Source: PNAI01 sp964575715
GTDB lineage: Bacteria; Pseudomonadota; Alphaproteobacteria; Rhizobiales; Xanthobacteraceae
NCBI GenBank assembly: GCA_964575715.1
Contig: CAZNSG010000025.1
Coordinates: forward strand, 1-36,373
Reading direction: 5' to 3'
Length of the DNA stretch: 36,373 bases
Each line of letters begins with the position of its first letter. The first letter of the stretch is position 1. The position numbers and the translations under genes are program-made. Below the pieces are notes generated by a model. It was not told the origin of the DNA. It worked only from the letters and a program-made list of their open reading frames with translations, and did no database searches. This document shows, piece by piece, positions 24,001 through 31,150 of this stretch.

Positions 24001-24436
24001 GTGGCAGAATGAATTCCCGAGCAAAGAGGTCCATCTGGACTTCTCGCCGTTCTCGGCGGCCGTAGTCGACAACGCGGTCGATACCGACGGGCGCTGCCTC
24101 GGCCGGCCGCATCGGATCGGCCGACGCCGTTACATTGGCCTCCCCACGGCCATCGAACTCCACATGCCCCAGCTCGTGAGCGACCAGAAACGCATGAACG
24201 AACTCATTGCCGGCGTCCTCATGCAGAATCAGGAGCGCGTCCGGATCAAAGGTCGCGCGACCACCATGGAGTCGAACGTCCCCGATCGGGACTTTCTCGA
24301 CCACAAGATCTCGTCGGGCCGCTTCAGCCAGGACAAATGCGTAAGGTCGCCAAGGATCGCAGCCGCGCTTTACGGCCTCAAGATGAAGCTGCTCCGCTGT
24401 CTGCCGGCTGATTTCGATCGCATCCATCTCATTCAA
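21017..24436 (-). CDS. ImmA/IrrE peptidase-UvrD helicase-FeS nuclease fusion
   Basis: An 1139-residue three-part protein. Residues about 1-185 form an ImmA/IrrE-like metallopeptidase: LVAHELGH (zinc HExxH-type, 87-91) and REVQMDLFAREFILPR. A UvrD/Rep superfamily 1 helicase follows: Walker A AGPGTGKT (219-226), HILVDEFQDVNRAS near 428, GDAKQSIYRFRGA, TNYRS, TIHGSKGLEFPVVHIPG and ALSRARDRLLLYSP. The C-terminus is PD-(D/E)XK/Cas4-AddB-like, with Cys near 914 (YQRCPRRF) and CPRCPAFFIC near 1117, consistent with a four-cysteine FeS clamp, plus RPDEVLVDR. It overlaps the HTH gene by 8 nt. It probably unwinds and cuts DNA; the peptidase may cleave a repressor. Confidence 0.93.
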   Translation of the reverse strand: MNEMDAIEISRQTAEQLHLEAVKRGCDPWRPYAFVLAEAARRDLVVEKVPIGDVRLHGGRATFDPDALLILHEDAGNEFVHAFLVAHELGHVEFDGRGEANVTASADPMRPAEAAPVGIDRVVDYGRRERREVQMDLFAREFILPRPVAQRLHVVDAMTASQIAERLVAPFDVVALQLLDGLLLPRVELTSAEPGAEKPLNAEQSKAAAHRGSPFLLEAGPGTGKTQTLVARVGDLLARGVDASTILILTFSNKAAGELSERIAAKWPEAAAAAWVGTFHAFGLDIIRRFHDQLGLPPDPRLMDRTEAIELLEEEFPRLGLVHYRNLWDPAFELSDILSAISRANDEVADAEHYAALAARMAAAATTTEAKAAAERCAEVAVVFKAYEQLKRDRTCLDFGDLVSMPVRLCESNAEVREHLKSRYQHILVDEFQDVNRASIRLLQAIAGGGENLWVVGDAKQSIYRFRGASSFNVARFGIKDFPGGQRGRLVTNYRSTKEITDTFVAFARKDMKAAAGSDVTLQAERGPSGVKPEYRAVQQADDEIGALAEAISEGRSAGFSYRDQALLCSGNERLGRIAAGLESLGIPVLYLGSLFERSEVKDLLSLLSLLTDRRAMGLVRASVSVMPVSLPDVVATLRHLRTSGAQPMDWASVIDDIGDVTSAGAASLRTLGGILAGFSPTSNPWDVLVRVLLDRTRIAAEIADASDVAMRARGIAIWQFLNFVRAQPRGIGFPAARLLDRIRRLVILSDERDLRQLPAAAQGIDAVRLMTIHGSKGLEFPVVHIPGLNDDALPRSPNMIRGCAPPDGLVEGASGSGLDVLKSGHVEEQECLFFVALSRARDRLLLYSPTKKSNGHNRAPSRFIDRLGSTIDCRSIVPKLAAPLAAEDMPVPIDIDGAFALTSHQLGLYQRCPRRFLYTHLIEVGGRRTETAFMKMHAAVQHVVDWMTADIAATPGHAEIEARLTAVWDTHGPGDHGYSAEYKRIAVRLIAYFAETRAGFTRSPPEELRLIVAGGEITIRPDEVLVDRAGKTIMRRIRTGHGSSKDDDDVAAATFKIAAGNAAPGCVVELVHLSDEEIKPIEMSAKVLANRQVTAAGIVADIRAGQFPMKPSRTCPRCPAFFICGPVPSGALTKKNSS

Positions 24437-25016
24437 AATCTTTTTGGAGGGTGAGCTGTTGCTCTTCCGTTAGATTAGTCTGCTCCAACAAGGTCTTGAA
24501 TGTGATCCGATTTTGGACGGCCGGTTTTTGATCGGCTTTAAAATTCACCGCCGCCGACGCCATCGGCGGAAGGCTCAGATATTGCTGAACCACCTCCACA
24601 GTGCTGTTCATCGCGCTCGCGAACCGACGGATGAAGGCGTGTGGGATTGATGACGGCTCCACGAGGCGGTCTCGCAGGGCGACCAGAACCGACCTGGGCA
24701 CGCCGAGCGCGTCGGCAAGGGCGACAAACGTCTTGCCCTTGATCGTGTCGAACAGGCCTTGCGCCGCCTCCGACGCCACAACTGTCGGCCTGACGGCAGC
24801 ATATTGGAGCCAAGCGGCCTGCGCATTGGCATCGTCTTCCAGAGGCGCGTCGCTCGGACCCAAGCTGACTGAAAGGTTCAGCTCATGGGCAAGGTCGATG
24901 AGATCGGCGGCAAACTGCGGATAGGCCTTGAGGTAGCGGGCAAACGTCGTCGCATCCTGCTGTGGCTCCACGGAAAATGCGAACATCACGTCGTCCAAGG
25001 ATTTTGCGACGCTCAT
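24429..25016 (-). CDS. HTH-like regulatory protein of the operon, unknown family
   Basis: A 195-residue cytosolic protein. Residues about 90-150 (GKTFVALADALGVPRSVLVA onward to AFIRRFASAMNSTVEVVQQYLSLPP) have the helical spacing of a divergent XRE-type helix-turn-helix; the N-terminus (YLKAYPQFAADLIDLAHEL) is an additional helical pair. I do not recognise a named family. Position is informative: its start overlaps the sigma-like gene by 4 nt (ATGA) and its end overlaps the ImmA-helicase gene by 8 nt. Paired XRE and ImmA proteins usually form repressor/antirepressor-peptidase switches, so it is a candidate substrate of the fused ImmA domain, or an anti-sigma partner. Confidence 0.7.
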   Translation of the reverse strand: MSVAKSLDDVMFAFSVEPQQDATTFARYLKAYPQFAADLIDLAHELNLSVSLGPSDAPLEDDANAQAAWLQYAAVRPTVVASEAAQGLFDTIKGKTFVALADALGVPRSVLVALRDRLVEPSSIPHAFIRRFASAMNSTVEVVQQYLSLPPMASAAVNFKADQKPAVQNRITFKTLLEQTNLTEEQQLTLQKDFE

Positions 25017-25816
25017 TCCCCTGAGTCCTCATCAAGCGCAGCGCGTAACGCCCTGAACGCCCTGTCCCTGCGGTTTCGCACGGTCTTCTCCGAGCAGCCC
25101 AATGCCTTGACGATCGTGACCGCCTCCGGGTCCTTGGACTCGATCTGGATGTCCTTCAACAGCAACACAATCACCCTCCGCTGATCCTCTGGTAGAACGT
25201 CAATCGCTGCTGCGAAGCGCTTCCGGTAAGCCGGATTGTCAATTTTCGACGGGTCCTGCGGATTCAACCGAGCGAGCGCGTCCTCGACCTCGCTCGACAG
25301 TTCGCTCGTCTCGTCGTCATAGGACAGCGGTTGCGACCTATTCTCTTCCTTCCAGGTCTTCCGCCTTGCCGTCCGCCGCAAGTTCGCGATGGCCCCATCA
25401 AAGCGGATCTCAAAATAGTCGAGGCGCGCGTCGTAGCCCTCCCGGTCGAGACACAGAAGTTCCTGAAACCGGAAAAGAACGGCGTCGCGAATGTCGATTG
25501 CAGATGCCGGGACCAAAGCACTCTCTCCTTCCTCAAAAGGCCGGTCTAAAGCCGGGAGAGCGCGCTGCACTCGTATTCTCAGGATCCGAAACAGCGCCTC
25601 AAAATGTCGATCATTGTTGTCAGCCTTTGCTTGGCGAATAAAATGCAGGACGCATTCAGCCTTCACAAAAAAGGGGTGGCTGGGATCCGAAATTTGGCAC
25701 CGCTGAACCAATTCGGTGCGTGGAATTGCGAGCAAGGCGTTGATCGATGCCTCGACATCGGGCGGCCGCGTGTACGGACTTCCGTCATCCTTCAGTTTTC
25801 GCAGTGGTTCCGCCAC
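25013..25816 (-). CDS. Sigma-70-like (ECF-type region 4) transcription factor
   Basis: A 267-residue protein beginning with GTG at 25816. The C-terminus is a clear sigma region-4 helix-turn-helix: LPEDQRRVIVLLLKDIQIES, EAVTIVKALGCSEKTVRNRRDRAFRALR. The middle (FEIRFDGAIANLRRTARRKT, preceded by ILRIRVQRALPAL) could be a reduced region 2. It may direct RNA polymerase to the operon promoter. It is first in the eight-gene cluster, overlaps the next gene by 4 nt, and has an AAGGCGAGGG ribosome-binding stretch. The 106 nt before it hold the presumed promoter; no clear -35/-10 was seen. Confidence 0.8.
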   Translation of the reverse strand: MAEPLRKLKDDGSPYTRPPDVEASINALLAIPRTELVQRCQISDPSHPFFVKAECVLHFIRQAKADNNDRHFEALFRILRIRVQRALPALDRPFEEGESALVPASAIDIRDAVLFRFQELLCLDREGYDARLDYFEIRFDGAIANLRRTARRKTWKEENRSQPLSYDDETSELSSEVEDALARLNPQDPSKIDNPAYRKRFAAAIDVLPEDQRRVIVLLLKDIQIESKDPEAVTIVKALGCSEKTVRNRRDRAFRALRAALDEDSGE

Positions 25817-25922
25817 GCCGATGCCCTCGCCTTAACCGCACTGATTCAGAGAGAAGACCGCAGCCGAAAACAGCGCCGGCCTCTCGGCTCCTCGCCAGAT
25901 CGTAGGAAATCGCTTCACCGAG

Positions 25923-26840
25923 CTACGCATCGTCGCTACCTCCATCGGACCACGGACCGCCCTTACGCCACACCAACCCGGCCCGCGGCGCCTGCGTCAG
26001 CGGCAGCAGAAAACCTCGAAGGTCGGCGACCACGAGGTCCAAAGAGTCCGGGACAGCAGCCATTCGCTCTCGTCCCAGAAACGCCCGCCACTGGGTCGAC
26101 CAGGCAGCCACAAACTCATCCGTCAACCCAGTCGGCGGTTCGTCGGGCACGGCTGTCCTGCGCCGCTGAAATGTCCGGTAGACCGCATCGTGGAGGACTT
26201 GATGATTGAAGTCGAAGGTCTGAGACACCAGCCACAAGTCGTAGAAATCCTTAAGACGACTGTTGGCCATGCCTAGCTTGGTCAACGCTTCGAACTTTTC
26301 GGCGACAACGGTTTCGACGGGATAGGCCCGCAGATGAGGCGCTGGATTATCCAGCAACGTCGGATAGTCGACCTCCACAGGCGCCGGCGTCACCGCGTCG
26401 CCAAAACCCACATCGACCTGAATTGGGATGAGTGCGCCGTCGATAGTCGCCGTCGTGCGAATTCTTACTCCACCGTAGTCCAGCGCATCGCGTATCGGTG
26501 CGGCTTTCAAGCCGTCTACGTCGAACGTTACGCCATCCTCCGCCACTGCCGTCGCACAAATTGCACGAAACGTATCGGCCATCGCCTGGTCATCTGAATC
26601 TCCGTGCCCCAGCAAATCAAGATCGCGCGTTGGTCGGAACGAATCGGCCACCCACGTTACAAAGAGCATCGCGCCCTTCAGGATGAAGCGGTCGCGATGC
26701 TCGGAGACGCTCAGCCGATAGAGCAGACGCTCAAGGGCGTAACGCGTCAGCAAGATCTGAAAGTCCGACCGTTCAGCGCGCGACCGGTCAAGCAGTCGTC
26801 CCCGCACCGAGGCGCCAATGTTGCGGGGTTCACGAGCCAT
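25923..26840 (-). CDS. abiEii: AbiEii nucleotidyltransferase toxin
   Basis: A 305-residue type IV toxin of the AbiEii/AbiGii family, nucleotidyltransferases that act on tRNA or other acceptors using NTP. Visible motifs are RYALERLLYRLS, FILKGAMLFVTW, the catalytic acidic RPTRDLDLLG, the central IQVDVGFGDAV, and VETVVAEKFEALTKLG..RLKDFYDLWLV. Length is usual. The ATG at 26840 (MAREPRN) is preferred to one 21 nt earlier; it overlaps the antitoxin end by 11 nt, typical for this coupled pair. AbiE systems give abortive-infection protection and stabilise mobile elements, which fits the neighbouring operon. Confidence 0.93.
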   Translation of the reverse strand: MAREPRNIGASVRGRLLDRSRAERSDFQILLTRYALERLLYRLSVSEHRDRFILKGAMLFVTWVADSFRPTRDLDLLGHGDSDDQAMADTFRAICATAVAEDGVTFDVDGLKAAPIRDALDYGGVRIRTTATIDGALIPIQVDVGFGDAVTPAPVEVDYPTLLDNPAPHLRAYPVETVVAEKFEALTKLGMANSRLKDFYDLWLVSQTFDFNHQVLHDAVYRTFQRRRTAVPDEPPTGLTDEFVAAWSTQWRAFLGRERMAAVPDSLDLVVADLRGFLLPLTQAPRAGLVWRKGGPWSDGGSDDA

Positions 26841-27450
26841 CGGACGCCATCGCTTCGACATAGGGGCGCATCACCGGCCAAACCCTTGATTTACGGGCGT
26901 ACCGCCAGAGGTCATCGTGGGTGACGCGGCGGCGGCGAAGGCCTTCACGCAGCCCTTCCATCGCCACATCGAGTCCGACCTTGGCCCGGTAGCGGAAGCA
27001 ATCGACTATTGTTCGCGCGGGTTCTGTGACAGGAACTTCAATGCCCTCGATCCGATGGCGAACGACGCCTTCGGTGAGCGCAGCTCCAGTGAAGCGCACA
27101 AACCGGATTCGCGGATAGTCGATCTTCGGCCGCCACGCCGTCCGGTCGATTGCCATCCAGATGGCCGAGGGCATCTGCAGTGTGAGTTCGTGGAACTGAA
27201 GTGCCGAGGTGAGACAGACAATGCCCTTGGGAACGAGCATTGCGGCTTCAGCAAGCACATGGCTCGTGTCGACCTGTGTGTCCCGAAGCTGGTAAAGACC
27301 ACGAGCCGGGCGAACAACCGCTTCCTCCCGGATAAGGCGAGCCAGCGTTTCCGGTCCAATCCCTTCGGCCACGAAATCCTTCAGCCTGAGCATCCCCCGG
27401 GCCTTCAGGAGATCGAGTGCGCGACTTCGCTGGGCGCTTGTGGACGACAT
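26830..27450 (-). CDS. abiEi: AbiEi antitoxin / autoregulator
   Basis: A 206-residue AbiEi-type antitoxin. The N-terminal winged helix (QRSRALDLLKARGMLRLKDF, then GPETLARLIREEAVVRPARGLY) binds DNA; the C-terminal domain (IRFVRFTGAALTEGV, PARTIVDCFRYRAKVGLDVAMEGLREGLRR) carries the antitoxin activity. ATG at 27450 is chosen; a GTG 51 nt upstream would place the operator hairpin at 27465-27492 inside the gene. AbiEi proteins repress their own promoter through inverted repeats, and a perfect one lies directly before this start. It overlaps AbiEii by 11 nt. Confidence 0.92.
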   Translation of the reverse strand: MSSTSAQRSRALDLLKARGMLRLKDFVAEGIGPETLARLIREEAVVRPARGLYQLRDTQVDTSHVLAEAAMLVPKGIVCLTSALQFHELTLQMPSAIWMAIDRTAWRPKIDYPRIRFVRFTGAALTEGVVRHRIEGIEVPVTEPARTIVDCFRYRAKVGLDVAMEGLREGLRRRRVTHDDLWRYARKSRVWPVMRPYVEAMASDGS

Positions 27451-27464
27451 TGGGAGTGATGCTT

Positions 27465-27492
27465 CCTCTGCTTTCTTGAAAACTAGCAGAGG
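27465..27492. promoter_or_regulatory. Inverted repeat, candidate AbiEi operator
   Basis: CCTCTGCT and AGCAGAGG form a perfect 8-bp inverted repeat separated by 12 nt, 15-42 nt before the abiEi ATG. Family members autoregulate through such sites. It could equally be a hairpin in the 5' leader. Confidence 0.6.
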
Positions 27493-27745
27493 TTTTATCA
27501 CAACATGGTCCCCTTGAAAACCTGAAACAAATCCGCTCCTTGGGGTCGGTCATAGGGGGAAAGCCTTCCCCTGCCTGCAACCCGCCAACAGCGGTTTTCC
27601 GGCACCCCTTCAAGCGGGGAGACCCCGCAACACCCCCTGCTTCGCCCAAGGGGGGACACTTTCAGATACTCCATGAGGAGGCGGATCGCCGTCTTGGCGC
27701 CCGGCGCCGATGAACCGAATCGGATCGCGATCGCCAGCCCCTACT
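27493..27745. other. Non-coding interval between abiEi and the plus-strand backbone
   Basis: This stretch separates the minus-strand defence genes from the plus-strand element backbone. It is rich in short G/C tracts (GGGGTC, GGGGGAAAGCCTTCCCC, CGGGGAGACCCCG) that fold locally. On the minus strand an uninterrupted but feature-poor frame exists and is not called. Nothing recognisable as an origin or promoter could be assigned; it must contain the divergent promoters for abiE and the ardC-like gene. Confidence 0.4.
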
Positions 27746-27827
27746 GAGAGTGAGAGTTAGGCCGGGTCGGCCGTGACGGGTTTGAGGTTGCGAGAGAGGC
27801 TCGCGGCGCCCGTCGCGGAGAACTGCG
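27746..27827 (+). promoter_or_regulatory. Structured leader repeat, copy A (before the ardC-like gene)
   Basis: Begins GAGAGTGAGAG. An outer stem pairs GTGACGGG (27773-27780) with CCCGTCGC (27809-27816). An inner stem pairs GCGAG with CTCGC around the loop AGAGG. CGGAGA, a Shine-Dalgarno-like core, follows directly and the ATG is at 27828. Copies with the same blocks lie at 28851 and 31399. Confidence 0.75.
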
Positions 27828-28790
27828 ATGACCCGAAATACCGCTCGCGCTCGTGCCGGCCAGGACCGGTCGAGCCTCTACGAAGAGATTACCGGCAAGA
27901 TCATTGCCGAACTGGAAGCCGGCCGTGTGCCCTGGGTCCAGCCCTGGGGGACGGCGGAGGCAAAGGCACCGCTCGCCATGCCGAAGAATGCCACCACCCG
28001 CAGAGGCTATTCCGGAATCAACGTGCTGATCCTCTGGGGCGCGGTCATCGAACGAGGCTTCTCCGGCCAGAGTTGGCTCACGTTCCGCCAGGCGCTCGGT
28101 CTCGGCGGTAACGTCCGCAAGGGCGAACACGGCACGACCGTCGTCTATGCTGATCGCTTCACACCAGAAGACGAACGGCGTCGGGCCGAACGCGACGGGG
28201 ACGAGCCCGGTGCAATCCCGTTCCTCAAGCGCTTCACCGTTTTCAACACCGACCAATGCGAAGGGCTGCCGGAAGACATCACCACCACCGTACCTCCGCC
28301 GCCGGAAGGGCTGATCCTTCCCCAGGCTGACGCACTGATCGCGGCGACCGGTGTAGACTTCCGCATTGGCGGGGCGCGGGCCTTCTACAACTCCACCCAC
28401 GACTTCGTGCAGGTGCCGCCTCCGCAGGCATATTTCGAGCCGATAAACTGGCACCGCACGGCCTTCCACGAACTTGGCCACGCCAGCGGCCACAGCTCCC
28501 GTCTCGGTCGTGATCTCTCAGGCTCCTTCGGCTCGAAAAACTATGCACGCGAGGAACTTGTCGCCGAAATGGCCGGCGCGTTCGTCTGCGCGTCGCTCGG
28601 CATCGAACCGACTGTGCGCCACGCCGACTACATCGGCTCCTGGCTGGAGGTGCTGCGCGAGGACGACCGCGCCATCGTGCGCGCAGCGAGCGCTGCCTCG
28701 AAGGCGGCCGACTATCTCCTCGCTTTCCAGATCGATCCTCCACAGTCCATCGCCATCGATCTGGCAGCCAGCGAGCGACACGCTGCGTGA
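27828..28790 (+). CDS. ArdC-like antirestriction protein (ssDNA-binding plus metallopeptidase)
   Basis: A 320-residue ArdC-family protein. The N-terminal ssDNA-binding domain has SLYEEITGKIIAELEAGRVP, WVQPWG, GINVLILW, SWLTFRQALGLGGNVRKGEH and TVVYADRF. The C-terminal zinc metallopeptidase domain has WHRTAFHELGHASGH, with the distal Glu in YAREELVAEM. Such proteins protect incoming mobile DNA from host restriction during conjugation and are typical of rhizobial plasmid and integrative-element backbones. It is preceded by the structured leader repeat and followed 143 nt later by the ParB-like gene, which has the same leader. Confidence 0.93.
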   Translation: MTRNTARARAGQDRSSLYEEITGKIIAELEAGRVPWVQPWGTAEAKAPLAMPKNATTRRGYSGINVLILWGAVIERGFSGQSWLTFRQALGLGGNVRKGEHGTTVVYADRFTPEDERRRAERDGDEPGAIPFLKRFTVFNTDQCEGLPEDITTTVPPPPEGLILPQADALIAATGVDFRIGGARAFYNSTHDFVQVPPPQAYFEPINWHRTAFHELGHASGHSSRLGRDLSGSFGSKNYAREELVAEMAGAFVCASLGIEPTVRHADYIGSWLEVLREDDRAIVRAASAASKAADYLLAFQIDPPQSIAIDLAASERHAA

Positions 28791-28850
28791 CGATTGCGCT
28801 CGTGTTTCCTTATAGCTGCTTCTGCGGCTTCCCGGGGTCTCCGGCCCCAA

Positions 28851-28933
28851 AGAGTGAGAGGAAGGCGGGTTTTTTCGTGACGGGTTGGAGGTCGAGAGAG
28901 AGGCTTTCGGCCGCCCGTCGCGGAGAAACCGAC
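28851..28933 (+). promoter_or_regulatory. Structured leader repeat, copy B (before the ParB-like gene)
   Basis: AGAGTGAGAGGAAGGC opens the element. GTGACGGG (28877-28884) pairs with CCCGTCGC (28914-28921). The inner stem GGTCGAGAG/CTTTCGGCC (with G-U pairs) again closes the loop AGAGG. CGGAGAA then leads to the ATG at 28934. Stem bases differ from copy A while pairing and loop are kept, which suggests a conserved RNA fold. Confidence 0.75.
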
Positions 28934-31039
28934 ATGGCTACCGTCGTTCAGAAGATCACACTCAGCGCCTCGCGCGATATCCCCTTCAACAAGCTGGTGC
29001 TGAGCCAGTCCAACATCCGGCGCATCAAGGCCGGCATTTCCATCGAAGAGCTGGCCGAAGACATCGCCCGCCGCACGCTCCTGCAGAGCCTGAGTGTCCG
29101 GCCAGTGCTGGACGCCGAAGGCACCGAGACCGGCAGGTTCGAAGTTCCGGCCGGTGGCCGCCGCTTCCGCGCGCTGGAGCTTCTGGTGAAGCAGAAGCGG
29201 ATGACGAAAACACAGCTCGTGCCCTGCGTGGTGCGCGAAGGCGGACTGGCCGAGGAAGACTCGCTCGCCGAGAACGTCCAGCGCGTCGCGCTACATCCCC
29301 TCGACCAGTTTCGCGCGTTCCAGACCCTGCGCGACAAGGGGCTCAGCGAAGAGGACATCGCTGCCCGCTTCTTCGTGAACGGATCGATCGTGAAACAGCG
29401 GCTGCGCCTCGCCGCCGTCTCGGAAAAGCTCCTCGACGTCTATGCCGAAGATGGCATGACGCTCGAACAGCTCATGGCGTTCACGGTGACGAACGACCAC
29501 GCGCGCCAGGAGCAAGTCTGGGAAAGCCTCAGCCGCTCCTACAACAAAGAGCCCTATATCATCCGCCGCCAGCTCACCGAAGGCGCTGTCAAGGCGGCCG
29601 ACCGGCGCGCGCAGTTTGTCGGCATCGACGCCTATGAGACAGCAGGCGGCATGGTGCTGCGCGACCTCTTTCAGCACGACGATGGCGGCTGGCTGCAAGA
29701 CCCGGCTTTGCTCGACCGGCTTGTCGCTTCCAGACTTCAGAACGAAGCCGAAGCCCTCAGCATTGAGGGCTGGAAGTGGATCATCGTCGCCGCCGACTTT
29801 CCTTATGGACACACGGCGGGCTTGCGTCGGCTCTCGGGCGAAACGCCTGAGTTCACCGACGCGGAACACGCGCACCTCGATGCTCTCAAGGCCGAGCAGG
29901 ACCGGCTGGAAGAGGAATACGCAGACGCCGACGAATTGCCCGATGAGATCGACCAGCGGCTGGGCGAGATCGAGACAGCTCTTGCCGCGCTCGATGACCG
30001 GCCGGTGATCTACGATCCAGCCAAAATCGCCCGCGCCGGTGTTTTCGTCAGCATCGACGGCGAGGCCAAGTTGAAGATCGAGCGCGGGTTTGTCCGCCCG
30101 GAAGATGAACCGTCGATCACGGCCGAGCCTGATGGAGATGACACCGATCAGCCGACTGTTGCAGGTCCCGCAGGCGGCGCTCAACGGACGACCATCACCA
30201 TCGGCGGCAATCCGGCGACCGAAGCCGGGACGCCGGACGAGGACGATGTGATCCGGCCACTCTCCGACCGCCTGGTGACGGAACTTACGGCCCATCGCAC
30301 CCTGGCGCTGCGCGATGCCCTCGCGCACGATCCGAACATGGCCTTCGTCGCCGTGCTTCACGCGCTCTGTCTTGGCGCATTCTACGCCTACGCATCCGAC
30401 ACATGCCTGGAAATCGCTGCGAAGAGCACCGGCTTCCGCGCACAAGCGCCGGGTTTGCAGGACTCAGGTCCGGCCAAGGCGATCGACACCCGGCACGATG
30501 CATGGATGCGCCAACTGCCCGAAAAGCCGAGCGCCCTTTGGGATGCACTGACGGGGTTTGACGGCGACAGCCGCGCTGCACTCTTCGCCCACTGCGCGTC
30601 CCTGACGGTCAATGTCGTGAAGGAACCGTGGAACCGCCGACCGGCCGCGCTCGATCATGGTGACCGGCTCGCCCACGCTGTCGATCTCGACATGGTGGCG
30701 GCAGGCTGGCGGCCAACCGTCGAGAACTATCTCGGTCGGGTCCCGAAGGCACGGATCCTCGATGCCGTGCGGGAAGTGAAGGGCGAAGCCTCGGCCCAGC
30801 TCATCGACCATCTCAAGAAGCCGGAGATGGCGAAGGAGGCCGAACGGCTGCTCGACGGCAGCGGCTGGCTGCCGGAACCGCTGCGCAAGACCGACGTCGG
30901 GGCGCCAGCGGACGAAGCGTCGGGCGAGACCGACGCACTCCCGGCTTTCCTCGCCGAAGTCACCGAGAATGGGGACGAGAACGATGAGGCGATCTCCTAT
31001 CCCGAGGAACCGCAACCGCACGCAATCGCGGCGGAATGA
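28934..31039 (+). CDS. ParB/RepB-like DNA-binding protein of mobile elements
   Basis: A 701-residue protein with an N-terminal ParB/Srx-like domain: IPFNKLVLSQSNIRR, FEVPAGGRRFRALELL, the ENVQRVALHPLDQF box, and a following HTH (LSEEDIAARFFVNGSIVKQRLRL). The remaining about 450 residues contain charged coiled-coil-like stretches (LEEEYADADELPDEIDQRL) and unassigned helical regions. ParB proteins bind CTP and centromere-like sites, but this long class is usually found without an adjacent ParA on alphaproteobacterial plasmids and integrative elements, as here, so partitioning is not certain. ATG 28934 is chosen because it follows the leader repeat; a longer frame upstream would translate the leader. 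Confidence 0.9.
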   Translation: MATVVQKITLSASRDIPFNKLVLSQSNIRRIKAGISIEELAEDIARRTLLQSLSVRPVLDAEGTETGRFEVPAGGRRFRALELLVKQKRMTKTQLVPCVVREGGLAEEDSLAENVQRVALHPLDQFRAFQTLRDKGLSEEDIAARFFVNGSIVKQRLRLAAVSEKLLDVYAEDGMTLEQLMAFTVTNDHARQEQVWESLSRSYNKEPYIIRRQLTEGAVKAADRRAQFVGIDAYETAGGMVLRDLFQHDDGGWLQDPALLDRLVASRLQNEAEALSIEGWKWIIVAADFPYGHTAGLRRLSGETPEFTDAEHAHLDALKAEQDRLEEEYADADELPDEIDQRLGEIETALAALDDRPVIYDPAKIARAGVFVSIDGEAKLKIERGFVRPEDEPSITAEPDGDDTDQPTVAGPAGGAQRTTITIGGNPATEAGTPDEDDVIRPLSDRLVTELTAHRTLALRDALAHDPNMAFVAVLHALCLGAFYAYASDTCLEIAAKSTGFRAQAPGLQDSGPAKAIDTRHDAWMRQLPEKPSALWDALTGFDGDSRAALFAHCASLTVNVVKEPWNRRPAALDHGDRLAHAVDLDMVAAGWRPTVENYLGRVPKARILDAVREVKGEASAQLIDHLKKPEMAKEAERLLDGSGWLPEPLRKTDVGAPADEASGETDALPAFLAEVTENGDENDEAISYPEEPQPHAIAAE

Positions 31040-31048
31040 CGACAACCA

Positions 31049-31072
31049 GCGGGGCGGCTTCGGCCGTCCCGC
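31049..31072 (+). terminator. UUCG-loop hairpin after the ParB-like gene
   Basis: GCGGGGCGGC-TTCG-GCCGTCCCGC forms a 10-bp stem (one G-U) with a stable UUCG loop, 10 nt after the stop codon. No long T run follows, so it may protect the mRNA 3' end rather than terminate strongly. Confidence 0.5.
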
Positions 31073-31094
31073 ATTCTCCCATTGCTTCCATCGT

Positions 31095-31128
31095 GCCCGG
31101 CTCCTGAACGATCAGGAATGAGCCGGGC
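31095..31128 (+). promoter_or_regulatory. Hairpin leader before the DUF6117 gene
   Basis: GCCCGGCTC (31095-31103) pairs with GAGCCGGGC (31120-31128), extended inward by CCTGA/TCAGG. It is followed by CTTCTTCG, then CGGAGA and the ATG at 31151. It could terminate upstream transcription or be a diverged version of the structured leaders, which share the CGGAGA-ATG ending. Confidence 0.45.
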
Positions 31129-31150
31129 TTCTTCGTTTCGGAGATCCATC

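Noticed and set aside
28787..28933. N-terminal extension of the ParB-like protein from an earlier start
   Set aside because: It would translate the structured leader repeat that precedes two other genes in the same position; the ATG at 28934 directly follows the shared CGGAGA element.
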